From Chitinophagaceae bacterium (lineage in GTDB: Bacteria > Bacteroidota > Bacteroidia > Chitinophagales > Chitinophagaceae): 64,000 nucleotides of DNA. The translations under genes and the position numbers were made by a program. The stretch spans positions 169,010 to 233,009 of the forward strand of contig JADBXR010000017.1 of NCBI GenBank assembly GCA_020403425.1, read 5' to 3'. This document shows positions 51,639-60,624 of the stretch, piece after piece. The stretch's first letter is position 1. The number at the start of each line of letters is the position of its first letter. The notes under the pieces are model-generated. The model saw only the letters and a list, made by a program, of their open reading frames with translations. It was not told the DNA's origin and made no database searches.

Positions 51639-52232
51639 ATGATAGTGGCAAAAGACGATAGTATCCGTGACGAGATCCTGAAACAGGCCCAACAATTATT
51701 CCGGCAATTTGGCGTTAAGAAGACGACCATGGAAGATATTGCCAAAGCCATGGGTAAGGGCAAGAGCACCCTCTATTATTATTACTGCAGTAAGGAAGAG
51801 ATCTTCGATGCCGTCATCCTCAAGGAAATGGCGGAAGTGTTCAGCCAGGTGAAACAGGGGGTGGAAAAAGCGGTAACGGCTGAAGACAAGCTTCGGGCCT
51901 TCACGCTGATCAAGATCAAGGCCGTTCAGAAATATGCCAATCTCTGCAAGATCGTAAAAGGCGAAATGCAGGAAAATTTCCGTTGCATGAAACACCTGCA
52001 TACGGAATATGATACACAGGAAGTGAACCTGGTAAAAGAGATCTTGGCTTTTGGTGTCAACAATGGTGAGTTTGACAGCAAGATCAATGATGAGCTGGAC
52101 GTGCTGTCTTCCGTAATGGTCACCTCATTGCGTGGACTGGAGAGGGAAATATTTATCGAGGGCCGTTATGCCAAACTGGAAACCAGGATGGAATCGATCA
52201 TGAACATCCTGATCAAAGGTCTCAGGCCTTAG
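51639..52232 (+). CDS. TetR-family regulator preceding the inositol-lipid genes
   Basis: 197 residues from the ATG at 51639 (MIVAKDDSIRDEILKQAQQL); an in-frame ATG at 51576 lies ahead of the -7 element. The HTH is clear: FRQFGVKKTTMEDIAKAMGK, GKSTLYYYYCSKEEIFDAVI. The C-terminal domain carries FSQVKQGVEKAVTAEDKLRA, similar in style to fatty-acid-responsive TetR proteins, but no ligand can be named. The ino1 start lies 51 bases downstream, so it probably heads or controls that operon. Confidence 0.9.
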   Translation: MIVAKDDSIRDEILKQAQQLFRQFGVKKTTMEDIAKAMGKGKSTLYYYYCSKEEIFDAVILKEMAEVFSQVKQGVEKAVTAEDKLRAFTLIKIKAVQKYANLCKIVKGEMQENFRCMKHLHTEYDTQEVNLVKEILAFGVNNGEFDSKINDELDVLSSVMVTSLRGLEREIFIEGRYAKLETRMESIMNILIKGLRP

Positions 52233-52283
52233 GCAATGATACCCTGGATAACCGTATCAATGAAAAACACTAACACCACTTAT

Positions 52284-53609
52284 ATGAAAGAGAACATTCA
52301 ACCCGCCGATGGAAAACTTGGCATCCTGTTACCTGGTCTTGGAGCTGTGGCTACTACCATGATCGCAGGTGTAATTGCTGTGAACAAAGGATTGGCACAG
52401 CCGATCGGTGCCCTTACGCAGATGGGTAATATCCGCCTGGGTAAGCGTACTGAGAACCGTTACCCGCTGATTAAGGATTTTGTGCCTCTGGCCGAACTGA
52501 ACCATATTGCTTTTGGTGGATGGGACGTATACACCGATAACGTGTATGAATCTGCCATGAACGCCAAAGTGCTCGATCCGGGTCTGCTCAACGCCATCAA
52601 ACCGGAACTGGAAGCCATTGTACCGATGAAAGCGGTATTCGACAAATCCTATGTAAAGAACCTGGATGGCAAGAACATCAAACAGGCGGCCACCAAATTC
52701 GACCTCGCCAAAACGGTGATGGACGATATTGAGAATTTCCGCGACGCCAACGGTTGTAACCGTGTGGTAATTGTTTGGTGCGGATCTACTGAAAAATATA
52801 TTGAGGAGACCGAAGTGCATGCTACCATTGAATCTTTTGAGGAAGGCCTGCGTAACAACGATCCTGCGATCTCTCCCAGTATGATCTACGCCTATGCCGC
52901 ATTGAAGCTGGGTGTACCCTTTGCCAACGGTGCCCCCAATCTTACCTGCGATATCCCGGCCCTGATGGACCTGGCCAAAGAAACCGGTACCCCGATTGGT
53001 GGTAAGGATTTCAAAACTGGTCAGACCTTGATGAAGACCATCGTAGCACCCGGATTACATGCCCGCGCACTGGGTGTACGTGGCTGGTTCTCCACCAATA
53101 TCCTGGGTAACCGTGATGGTCTGGTGCTGGACGATCCGGATAATTTCAAGACCAAAGAGGTTTCCAAACTGAGCGTACTGGAAGATATCCTGCAGCCGGA
53201 GATCAACCCGGACCTGTATGGCGACCTGTACCATAAAGTACGCATCAACTATTATCCTCCGCATGGCGATAACAAGGAGAGCTGGGATAATATCGACATT
53301 TTTGGATGGCTGGGTTACGGCATGCAGATCAAGATCAACTTCCTCTGCCGCGATTCTATCCTGGCTGCACCGATCGTACTTGACCTTGCCCTGTTCATGG
53401 ACCTGGCCAAACGTGCGAACATGTCGGGCATACAGGAGTGGCTGTCTTTCTATTTCAAATCACCGCAAACCGCACCTGGCCTGCGTCCGGAGCATGATAT
53501 CTTCAAACAGCTGATCAAGCTGCAGAATACATTGCGTCATATCATGGGCGAAGACCTGATCACACACCTGGGACTGGATTATTATCAGGACCTGGTGGAA
53601 GCGTTATGA
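52284..53609 (+). CDS. ino1: Inositol-3-phosphate synthase
   Basis: 441 residues from the ATG at 52284 (MKENIQPADGKLGILLPGLG); upstream ATGs at 52236 and 52260 are less likely. The NAD-binding motif is GLGAVATTMIAGVI; other family features are NGAPNLTCDIPALM and KDFKTGQTLMKT. The enzyme converts glucose-6-phosphate to myo-inositol-3-phosphate. Its position before a PgpA-like phosphatase, a CDP-alcohol transferase and an Aur1-like PAP2 enzyme indicates inositol-phospholipid and inositol-sphingolipid synthesis. It overlaps the next gene by four bases. Confidence 0.96.
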   Translation: MKENIQPADGKLGILLPGLGAVATTMIAGVIAVNKGLAQPIGALTQMGNIRLGKRTENRYPLIKDFVPLAELNHIAFGGWDVYTDNVYESAMNAKVLDPGLLNAIKPELEAIVPMKAVFDKSYVKNLDGKNIKQAATKFDLAKTVMDDIENFRDANGCNRVVIVWCGSTEKYIEETEVHATIESFEEGLRNNDPAISPSMIYAYAALKLGVPFANGAPNLTCDIPALMDLAKETGTPIGGKDFKTGQTLMKTIVAPGLHARALGVRGWFSTNILGNRDGLVLDDPDNFKTKEVSKLSVLEDILQPEINPDLYGDLYHKVRINYYPPHGDNKESWDNIDIFGWLGYGMQIKINFLCRDSILAAPIVLDLALFMDLAKRANMSGIQEWLSFYFKSPQTAPGLRPEHDIFKQLIKLQNTLRHIMGEDLITHLGLDYYQDLVEAL

Positions 53610-54067
53610 TGCGGATCGCTAAAATAACAGCCGGCTGTTTCGGTATCGGATACGTCAAGGGCGGCGGAACCATTGCTGCTCTGGTAACGGCATTGATCTG
53701 GTGGTGGGCAGCGGCAGAACGAGTATCTCAGGAAACGATGATCGCTGCCACAGTAGCGATCATCGTTATCGGGATCGTAACATCCCATATCGTAGAAAAG
53801 GATTGGGGCAAGGACAGCAGCAAAGTAGTGATCGATGAAGTGGCGGGCATGTGTGTAAGTCTCCTGCTGCATCCCGCAGGATGGGTATGGATAACGGCAG
53901 CACTGGTGCTGTTCCGTTTTTTTGATATCGTAAAACCATGGTATATCCGCAAAGCAGAATCCCTGCCTACAGGCTGGGGCGTGATGATGGATGACCTGCT
54001 CGCAGGCGTATATACCAATGGTCTGTTACAAATCACAGCAGTACTGATGGCATGGCAACATTCGTAA
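53606..54067 (+). CDS. PgpA-family lipid phosphatase, probably phosphatidylinositol-phosphate phosphatase
   Basis: 153 residues, membrane protein. It has the PgpA pattern: CFGIGYVKGGGTIAALVTAL, a central VVIDEVAGMCVSLLLHP with the acidic DExxG motif, and FRFFDIVKPWYIRKAESLPT. Classical PgpA removes phosphate from phosphatidylglycerophosphate. In this operon, overlapping ino1 (ATGA), the likelier substrate is the phosphatidylinositol phosphate made by the CDP-alcohol transferase, as reported for Bacteroides. Confidence 0.88.
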   Translation: MMRIAKITAGCFGIGYVKGGGTIAALVTALIWWWAAAERVSQETMIAATVAIIVIGIVTSHIVEKDWGKDSSKVVIDEVAGMCVSLLLHPAGWVWITAALVLFRFFDIVKPWYIRKAESLPTGWGVMMDDLLAGVYTNGLLQITAVLMAWQHS

Positions 54068-54423
54068 AAGCACAGATGGCGTCCTTAACAGCAACACTGG
54101 TCGATTTTACGATGACCATTGTGCTGAAAGAATCGTTTCAATGCTGGTACCTGCTGGCAAGTGTATTGGGTACCATCAGCGGGGGGGTGATCAATTTTAC
54201 CATGAACCGCCGATGGGTGTTCAGGGCAAGAAGTAAAAAAGTGCAACTGCAGGCCATCAAATATATCATGGTCTGGATGGGTAACCTGTTATTGGTTTCG
54301 GCAGGCGTGTTCCTGTTGACCAATTATGCCAGGTTCAGTTATGTGGTCTCTAAGGTCACCGTTTCTCTGGTTGTGGGTGTTTTTTACAATTATGTGCTGC
54401 AAAAGAGATTCGTGTTTAAATAA
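54052..54423 (+). CDS. GtrA-family small membrane protein
   Basis: 123 residues with four membrane helices; FVKAQMASLTATLVDFTMTI and NFTMNRRWVFRA followed by YNYVLQKRFVFK are the GtrA signature. GtrA proteins are thought to help move polyprenyl-linked sugars or other lipids across membranes. It overlaps the phosphatase gene by 16 bases. In this operon a role in lipid flipping or head-group transfer is a guess. Confidence 0.9.
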   Translation: MATFVKAQMASLTATLVDFTMTIVLKESFQCWYLLASVLGTISGGVINFTMNRRWVFRARSKKVQLQAIKYIMVWMGNLLLVSAGVFLLTNYARFSYVVSKVTVSLVVGVFYNYVLQKRFVFK

Positions 54424-54429
54424 TAGATA

Positions 54430-56979
54430 ATGTCAAGAACAAAGATGAGAAGAGCGATATTTTTTCTGTTGGTATTGTTTACAGGGCTGGCCCAGGCTTC
54501 TGCCCAAACAGTGGTGCAGGGTGTGGTGACCGATGCAGTAAGCAAACGACCTTTACAATATGTGAGCGTAGTGCTGAAGGGTGGCCGGGGTACGGTTACC
54601 GACAGCCTGGGCCGTTATACCTTACGTTCCTCCGGTACCATAGCAACGCTGCAGGTGACCTATGTGGGATATAAGACGGTACTGAAAGCGATCACGCCGG
54701 GTGTTAGCCAGACCTTGAACTTTGAGCTGGAAACGGATCCCAAAGCCATCAACAACGTAACGGTGACCACCCGTAAAAGGGCACCATACCGTAACAAAGG
54801 CAATCCTGCCGTAGAGCTGATCAGGCGGGTCGTGGCCAACAAGCCGCTGAACCGGCCGGAGAGTTACAACTTCGTACAATACGACCAGTACGAGAAACTG
54901 CAGGTGTCTATCAGTAACATTTCCGATAAGCTCACCAATTCCAAACTACTCAAGAACTACAAGTTCCTCTTCGAGAACCGGGATACGACCAAACTGGAAG
55001 GTAAGGCCCTGCTGCCTGTTTACCTGGAAGAGACACTGTCCAAAAAATATTTCCGTAAGAAACCTGAAAAGACAAAAACCATCATCACCGGTGAAAAACG
55101 CGTGAATTTTGGTGAATACATCGATAACAATGGTGTCAGCAGTTACCTGAACAGGTTGTACATGGATATCAATATCTACGATAATGATATCCCTCTGTTC
55201 ACCTACCAGTTCCTGAGTCCGATCGCTGATCTGGCACCCACTTTTTACATGTATTACATCAGGGATACCACGGTGGATGCCAGCGGGCATAAACTGATCA
55301 AAGTGTATTTCACACCCAGAAATACCAACGATCTCTTGTTCCGCGGTAATATGTGGATCACGCTGGACGGTAATTATTCCGTTCAGAAGATCAACATGTT
55401 CCTGAGCAAGAATGCCAACCTGAACTTTGTGCGCGAACTGCATATCGACCTTGACTTTGAAAAAAGCGAGGATAGCCGCTATCACCTGAGCCGCAGCAAT
55501 ATCATGGCCGATGCCAGTGTGACCAAGAACTCGGGTACCGGATTTTTTGGAGAACGCACGGTATCCTACAAGAACTTCAAGATCAACCAGGCTTTACCGG
55601 ATAGCGTATATGACGGGCCGGCTACGGTGAAACTGGATAAGGTAGACCAACTTCCGGATGATTTCTGGAAAAGGAGCCGTCACGATACACTTACCCGCAC
55701 GGAAGCAAAAGTGTACAGCAACATCGACAGCCTGGAAAAAATGCCCTCCTTCCGGAGAACATTGGCCATCGCTACTTTCCTGGTGGCGGGTTATACTTCC
55801 GTGGGTCCCTTTGAATTTGGTCCGGCAGCAGCTTTCTACAGCTTTAACCCGGTTGAAGGTTTCAAACTCCGTTTTGGCGGAAGGACCACACCCAAGTTCA
55901 GTAAACGTATTTACTTCGAAACCTATGGGGCCTATGGGTTCAAGGATGAGCGATGGAAAGGTTTTCTGAGCGCTACCTATTCGCTCAATAATAAATCCAT
56001 CTATTCCTTCCCGCTCAATTTTGTACGGGTAAGTTACCAGCACGATACCAAGATCCCCGGACAGGAACTGCAGTTCGTGGCAGAAGACAACTTCCTGTTG
56101 TCATTCAAACGGGGAAAGAACGACAAATGGTTATACAACAGCAACTTTAAGCTGGATTATGTACATGAGTTAGATAATCACCTGTCATTCACACTGGGTT
56201 TCAAGAACTGGAAACAGGAGCCTGCAGGGGCCATCGTGTATAACAAGGAGGTGAACGGCAGTACCGTGAATGTGAATAAGCTGATCACTTCGGAATTTTC
56301 CGGTGAGATCCGCTGGGCGCCGAATGAACAGTTTTACCAGGGCAAAGTGTACCGGATCCCCATCATCAACAAATACCCCATTTTCACCCTGCGCTTCATT
56401 GCCGGTGTAAAGGGTGTGATGAACAGTGAATACAATTACCAGAACATCAGTGCCCGCTTCGAGAAAAGGGCGTATATGTCGCAGTTGGGTTATAGTGACC
56501 TGGTATTCGAAGGAGGTTATATCTTTGGTAAAATTCCTTATCCGTTGATGACGGTGCACAGGGCCAACCAGACCTATGCTTACCAGCTGAACTCGTATAA
56601 CCTGATGAATTTCCAGGAATTTGTGAGCGATCGTTTTTTTGCGATCAATATCGACCATCACTTTAACGGGCTCTTCTTTAACCGTGTGCCCCTGCTCAAA
56701 AAGCTGAAGCTGCGCGAAGTGGTTTCCTTTAAGATGCTGTACGGAGGGGTAAGGGATGAGAACAACCCGGCCAAAGACCCGTCGCTGATCAAGTTCCCGC
56801 TGTTCGAAGGGGTGCCTACCACGTTCTCGCTGGATAAGAAACCCTATATCGAGGGAAGTGTGGGTGTAGCGAACATATTCAAGCTGATCAGGGTTGACCT
56901 GGTAAAAAGGTTTAATTATCTTGAAAATCCATACGTGGCATCACTGGGCGTGCGGGCAAGGTTTAAATTTGATTTTTAA
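54430..56979 (+). CDS. DUF5686 outer-membrane protein with carboxypeptidase-regulatory-like domain
   Basis: 849 residues. A signal peptide (FFLLVLFTGLAQASAQ) is followed by a CarboxypepD_reg-like domain (VVQGVVTDAVSKRPLQYVSV, about 25-110), then the DUF5686 region (PYRNKGNPAVELIRRVVANK, YDQYEKLQVSISN) and a long C-terminal set of amphipathic strands ending SLGVRARFKFDF, an outer-membrane barrel. Function of the family is unknown. It starts 6 bases after gtrA and is followed after 21 bases by the CDP-alcohol transferase, so it belongs to the same operon. Confidence 0.88.
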   Translation: MSRTKMRRAIFFLLVLFTGLAQASAQTVVQGVVTDAVSKRPLQYVSVVLKGGRGTVTDSLGRYTLRSSGTIATLQVTYVGYKTVLKAITPGVSQTLNFELETDPKAINNVTVTTRKRAPYRNKGNPAVELIRRVVANKPLNRPESYNFVQYDQYEKLQVSISNISDKLTNSKLLKNYKFLFENRDTTKLEGKALLPVYLEETLSKKYFRKKPEKTKTIITGEKRVNFGEYIDNNGVSSYLNRLYMDINIYDNDIPLFTYQFLSPIADLAPTFYMYYIRDTTVDASGHKLIKVYFTPRNTNDLLFRGNMWITLDGNYSVQKINMFLSKNANLNFVRELHIDLDFEKSEDSRYHLSRSNIMADASVTKNSGTGFFGERTVSYKNFKINQALPDSVYDGPATVKLDKVDQLPDDFWKRSRHDTLTRTEAKVYSNIDSLEKMPSFRRTLAIATFLVAGYTSVGPFEFGPAAAFYSFNPVEGFKLRFGGRTTPKFSKRIYFETYGAYGFKDERWKGFLSATYSLNNKSIYSFPLNFVRVSYQHDTKIPGQELQFVAEDNFLLSFKRGKNDKWLYNSNFKLDYVHELDNHLSFTLGFKNWKQEPAGAIVYNKEVNGSTVNVNKLITSEFSGEIRWAPNEQFYQGKVYRIPIINKYPIFTLRFIAGVKGVMNSEYNYQNISARFEKRAYMSQLGYSDLVFEGGYIFGKIPYPLMTVHRANQTYAYQLNSYNLMNFQEFVSDRFFAINIDHHFNGLFFNRVPLLKKLKLREVVSFKMLYGGVRDENNPAKDPSLIKFPLFEGVPTTFSLDKKPYIEGSVGVANIFKLIRVDLVKRFNYLENPYVASLGVRARFKFDF

Positions 56980-57000
56980 TTCAATAAGAACAAACGGTTC

Positions 57001-58338
57001 ATGGAAAGGGTTCCATTCAGAGTGCGTATACAAAAAGGGATTTATGTTGTCATAGACCCCTTTGTGAAATTATTGATCAAAGCGGGGCTTACTCCCAACG
57101 CAGTAACTACCATTGGCTTTATCTTGAATATCGGGGTGACCGTGATCTTTATTTCAGGAGCGGAGGAAGGGCATCGCGGAGACCTATCTTATGTTGGCTG
57201 GGCGGGGGCATTGATCCTTTTTGCGGGTCTGTTCGATATGCTGGACGGCCAGGTGGCCAGGCTGGGCAATATGAGTTCCACTTTTGGCGCCCTCTACGAT
57301 TCTGTGCTTGACCGCTACAGCGAGCTGGTGATGTTCTTCGGCATCTGTTATTACCTGGTGGGCCATCACTATTTTCTCAGTTCCATTTTCGCCTTCATTG
57401 CCATGATCGGATCCATGATGGTGAGTTATACCCGCGCCCGTGCAGAAGGTCTGGGCATCGAATGTAAGGATGGGTTGATGCAAAGGCCGGAACGAGTGAT
57501 CCTGATCGGTATCTCTGCCATCGCCTGCGGCGTAACGGCAACCTATATTGGCGGTGATCATAAGTGGTATCTGCCAGGCATTTCTTTTCATGTGCTGGAG
57601 ACCATGTCCATTTTCACCATTCCCATCGCGCTGATGGCGGTGCTCACCAATATCACAGCATTGAAACGGCTGACCGGCGCGCAAAAGACGCTGGACAGCA
57701 GGGATGAGGCCAAAAGAAATGCATCGCAGGAGATATCCGGCAATAAACTACTGACCGGACTGGCTGTGCTGGTGATGAGCGGTGTGGCATTTACCACCGT
57801 TCCCGACCAGGGCAAGAAACCTGCGGCAACCACGCATCCGGTATCTGTCAATACCGCGATAGAACCCCAGGATACTTTCCCTGTTCCAACAGGTAATCCA
57901 TTACAGTTGTTTTACCTGCAGCGTACGGCCAATACCAATACCATTGTTTGTGAGTTGAATTACGATAAGTCGGGCAAGCTGAACGAAGAATCGCCAGTGC
58001 ATGTTTTCTGGATACGGTATCCGGAAGGGGGCATGCGCAAGGAACTGAATTATATCCAGCGGGTATTCGCTTATGGCATCAAGTCGCAGCCCATCGGCAA
58101 CGGGGCGTATAAACTGAACTTTGTTTCTTACCGGAAGCAGACTTTCACGTTAATGCCCTCTCCCAAAGACAATAAATACCGTGTGTATGCGACCATCAAC
58201 CAGAAACATGCACAACTTACCCGGTTATTTGTGAAAGTGGATGGCGGCACTTTCTGGTCGCCCAACGTAGTATACATGGAGATGAAAGGGATCGATGTGG
58301 CCACTGGAAAAGAAGTGGTGGAAAGGTTCAAACCCTGA
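57001..58338 (+). CDS. CDP-alcohol phosphatidyltransferase fused to a DUF4833 domain
   Basis: 445 residues. Residues 1 to about 222 are a membrane CDP-alcohol transferase with a complete catalytic motif D-x2-DG-x2-AR-x8-G-x3-D-x3-D (DMLDGQVARLG, then GALYDSVLD). In this operon the acceptor is probably inositol phosphate. A charged linker is followed by a further membrane helix (LLTGLAVLVMSGVAFTTV, about 247-265). Residues of about 298-445 match DUF4833 (FYLQRTANTNTIVCELNYD, VHVFWIRYPEGG), normally a stand-alone exported protein. Its stop overlaps the next start. Confidence 0.9.
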   Translation: MERVPFRVRIQKGIYVVIDPFVKLLIKAGLTPNAVTTIGFILNIGVTVIFISGAEEGHRGDLSYVGWAGALILFAGLFDMLDGQVARLGNMSSTFGALYDSVLDRYSELVMFFGICYYLVGHHYFLSSIFAFIAMIGSMMVSYTRARAEGLGIECKDGLMQRPERVILIGISAIACGVTATYIGGDHKWYLPGISFHVLETMSIFTIPIALMAVLTNITALKRLTGAQKTLDSRDEAKRNASQEISGNKLLTGLAVLVMSGVAFTTVPDQGKKPAATTHPVSVNTAIEPQDTFPVPTGNPLQLFYLQRTANTNTIVCELNYDKSGKLNEESPVHVFWIRYPEGGMRKELNYIQRVFAYGIKSQPIGNGAYKLNFVSYRKQTFTLMPSPKDNKYRVYATINQKHAQLTRLFVKVDGGTFWSPNVVYMEMKGIDVATGKEVVERFKP

Positions 58339-59285
58339 TGAATATGAATGTTGCAGAGAAGGAGGAAACTTCGTTTTTTTCAACCCGCCAGTTTGTGATC
58401 GTTGCGGCTATCTCACTGCTGTACCTGTTGCTTTCTTACATACTGATCGGTTTTAAAACAGACCAGGTCTATCTAATGTTGCTCTTCAATGCAATGTATT
58501 TTACCTCGCGTATCACCCGTAAGTTCATCACCGGTTTTTCCATCTTCATCATTTTCTGGATCATCTTTGATTTCATGAAGGCGTTTCCGAACTACCTGTA
58601 CCAGGATGTTCGTATCGAAAGCCTGTATAACACGGAAAAAGCCCTGTTCGGCATAACCCACGAGGGTCGCATCATCACACCGAATGAATTCTGGATCACA
58701 CATAAGACCGCATTCCTGGATGTGCTGACCGGTATCTTTTATCTCTGCTGGGTACCGGTGCCACTGGCTTTTGCCGGATACCTTTTTTTTAAGAACCGGC
58801 TGGCTTTTCTCTATTTCTCACTCACTTTCCTGTTCGTTAACCTGATGGGTTTCGTGATCTATTATGTATATCCCGCCGCACCACCCTGGTATGTGCAACT
58901 GCATGGTTTTGATTTCCTGGCATCCACACCGGGCAATACGGGCGGACTAGAACGGTTTGATGCTTTTTTCGGGGTCGATATCTTTCATTCCCTCTACAGC
59001 AAAAGCTCCAATGTATTTGCGGCCATGCCATCGCTGCATTCCTCTTACCCCTTGATCGTCCTGTTCTACGGCATCAAATACCGGCTGGGCTGGATCAATC
59101 TTTTCTTCGCCACCGTGATGGGCGGCATCTGGTTTGCCGCAGTGTATAACAGTCACCATTATGTATTGGATGTGCTGGCGGGCATCGTTTGTGCCATTAC
59201 CGGTATCTACCTGTTTCAGTGGATCATCCAGCGCAGCGAAACAGCGCAACGATTCATACAAATGTTCGTTAGGGCCATTGAGTAG
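58338..59285 (+). CDS. PAP2-superfamily protein, Aur1-like inositolphosphotransferase
   Basis: 315 residues with about six membrane helices. PAP2 motifs in the C-terminal half: AMPSLHSSYPL (catalytic His about residue 233) and NSHHYVLDVLAG (His and Asp about 272-276). Relatives include fungal inositol-phosphorylceramide synthase Aur1 and the Bacteroides enzyme that moves inositol phosphate from phosphatidylinositol to ceramide. The start codon overlaps the stop of the CDP-alcohol transferase gene. It completes the inositol-lipid operon. Confidence 0.88.
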   Translation: MNMNVAEKEETSFFSTRQFVIVAAISLLYLLLSYILIGFKTDQVYLMLLFNAMYFTSRITRKFITGFSIFIIFWIIFDFMKAFPNYLYQDVRIESLYNTEKALFGITHEGRIITPNEFWITHKTAFLDVLTGIFYLCWVPVPLAFAGYLFFKNRLAFLYFSLTFLFVNLMGFVIYYVYPAAPPWYVQLHGFDFLASTPGNTGGLERFDAFFGVDIFHSLYSKSSNVFAAMPSLHSSYPLIVLFYGIKYRLGWINLFFATVMGGIWFAAVYNSHHYVLDVLAGIVCAITGIYLFQWIIQRSETAQRFIQMFVRAIE

Positions 59286-59343
59286 GTATGGCTGTCGGCG
59301 ATACATAACTTTTCATTTGTAATTATTTACAGATATTTGCGCA

Positions 59344-60579
59344 ATGGCAAGTATAAGACCGTTCAAAGCGTTACGCCCGCAACCGCAATTGGCTAAACAG
59401 GTTGCCAGCCGTCCCTATGATGTATTGAGTTCTGCAGAAGCAAAACAGGAGGCGCAGGGTAACCACAGTTCCTTTTTACATATCACCAAAAGCGAGATCG
59501 ATCTGCCGGATACGGTGGATGTGCACGATGCGGCTGTATATGAGCAGGCAAAAGAGAACCTGGCCGCTTTTATCCAGCGCGAGATCCTCTTCCGTGAGTC
59601 CAAAGCCTGTTACTATATCTACCAGCTGATCATGAATGGCCGTGCGCAGACGGGGCTGGTATGTGTGAGCAGTGTGGATGATTATGAGAACGGTATTATC
59701 AAGAAACATGAATTCACCCGACCGGAAAAAGAGCAGGACCGTATCAATCATATCAAAACTTCCGGCGCACAGACCGGTAACGTGTTCCTGGCATACCGGA
59801 ATAACGATACCATTGATACACTGATCGGCCAATGGAAGGAATCCAAGTCGCCTGTATATGATTTCACAGCCGATGATGGCATACAGCATACCATCTGGAT
59901 CGTCAGCAGCGATGACGTTGCCGGGCAGATCACAGCTGTTTTTGAGAAAGAGATCCCCTGTACCTATATCGCAGATGGCCACCACCGGGCAGCTTCGGCC
60001 GCCAAAGTGCGTAAGGCACTGGGCGATGCCGCTACAGAAGGGGCAGATTATTTCCTGACCACCCTGTTCCCGTCCAACCAGCTGTATATCATGGATTATA
60101 ACCGGGTGGTGAAGGACCTGAACGGTTTAACACCAGCCTCCTTCCTGCAGTCACTGGAAAAGGATTTTACGGTAGAACCCTTCGCGGCCGGCGAATACCG
60201 TCCGGAAAGCCTGCACACATTTGGTCTATACCTGGATAAGAACTGGTATAAACTTACCGCCAAAGCAGGAAGCTATACCACTGACCCCATAGGCGTGCTG
60301 GATGTGACCATACTGTCTAACAACGTACTCGATCCGATCCTGGGTATCAAAGACCAGCGTACCGACAAACGCATCGATTTTGTGGGAGGCATACGCGGAC
60401 TGGCAGAGTTGGAGAAAAGAGTGAACAGCGGAGAAATGGCAGCCGCTTTCAGCCTGTATCCCGTTACGATCGAACAGTTATTCGATATTGCCGACAGCGG
60501 TAATGTGATGCCGCCCAAAAGTACCTGGTTCGAGCCTAAACTCAGGGATGGTCTCTTGACGCATCTCATCTACGAATAA
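59344..60579 (+). CDS. DUF1015 family protein
   Basis: 411 residues. It begins ASIRPFKALRPQPQLAKQVA, with the conserved RPYDVLS, YYIYQLIMNGRAQTGLVCV and the motif YIADGHHRAASAAKV with paired His. Distant SerB/HPr-kinase-like or ParB-like relationships have been proposed for the family; the function is not established. A -7-like GATATTTG (59332-59339) lies 4 bases before the ATG. Confidence 0.9.
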   Translation: MASIRPFKALRPQPQLAKQVASRPYDVLSSAEAKQEAQGNHSSFLHITKSEIDLPDTVDVHDAAVYEQAKENLAAFIQREILFRESKACYYIYQLIMNGRAQTGLVCVSSVDDYENGIIKKHEFTRPEKEQDRINHIKTSGAQTGNVFLAYRNNDTIDTLIGQWKESKSPVYDFTADDGIQHTIWIVSSDDVAGQITAVFEKEIPCTYIADGHHRAASAAKVRKALGDAATEGADYFLTTLFPSNQLYIMDYNRVVKDLNGLTPASFLQSLEKDFTVEPFAAGEYRPESLHTFGLYLDKNWYKLTAKAGSYTTDPIGVLDVTILSNNVLDPILGIKDQRTDKRIDFVGGIRGLAELEKRVNSGEMAAAFSLYPVTIEQLFDIADSGNVMPPKSTWFEPKLRDGLLTHLIYE

Positions 60580-60624
60580 CCGCGGCATGTGTTTTGCAAC
60601 ACAACCGTGATTCAATACATGCTC

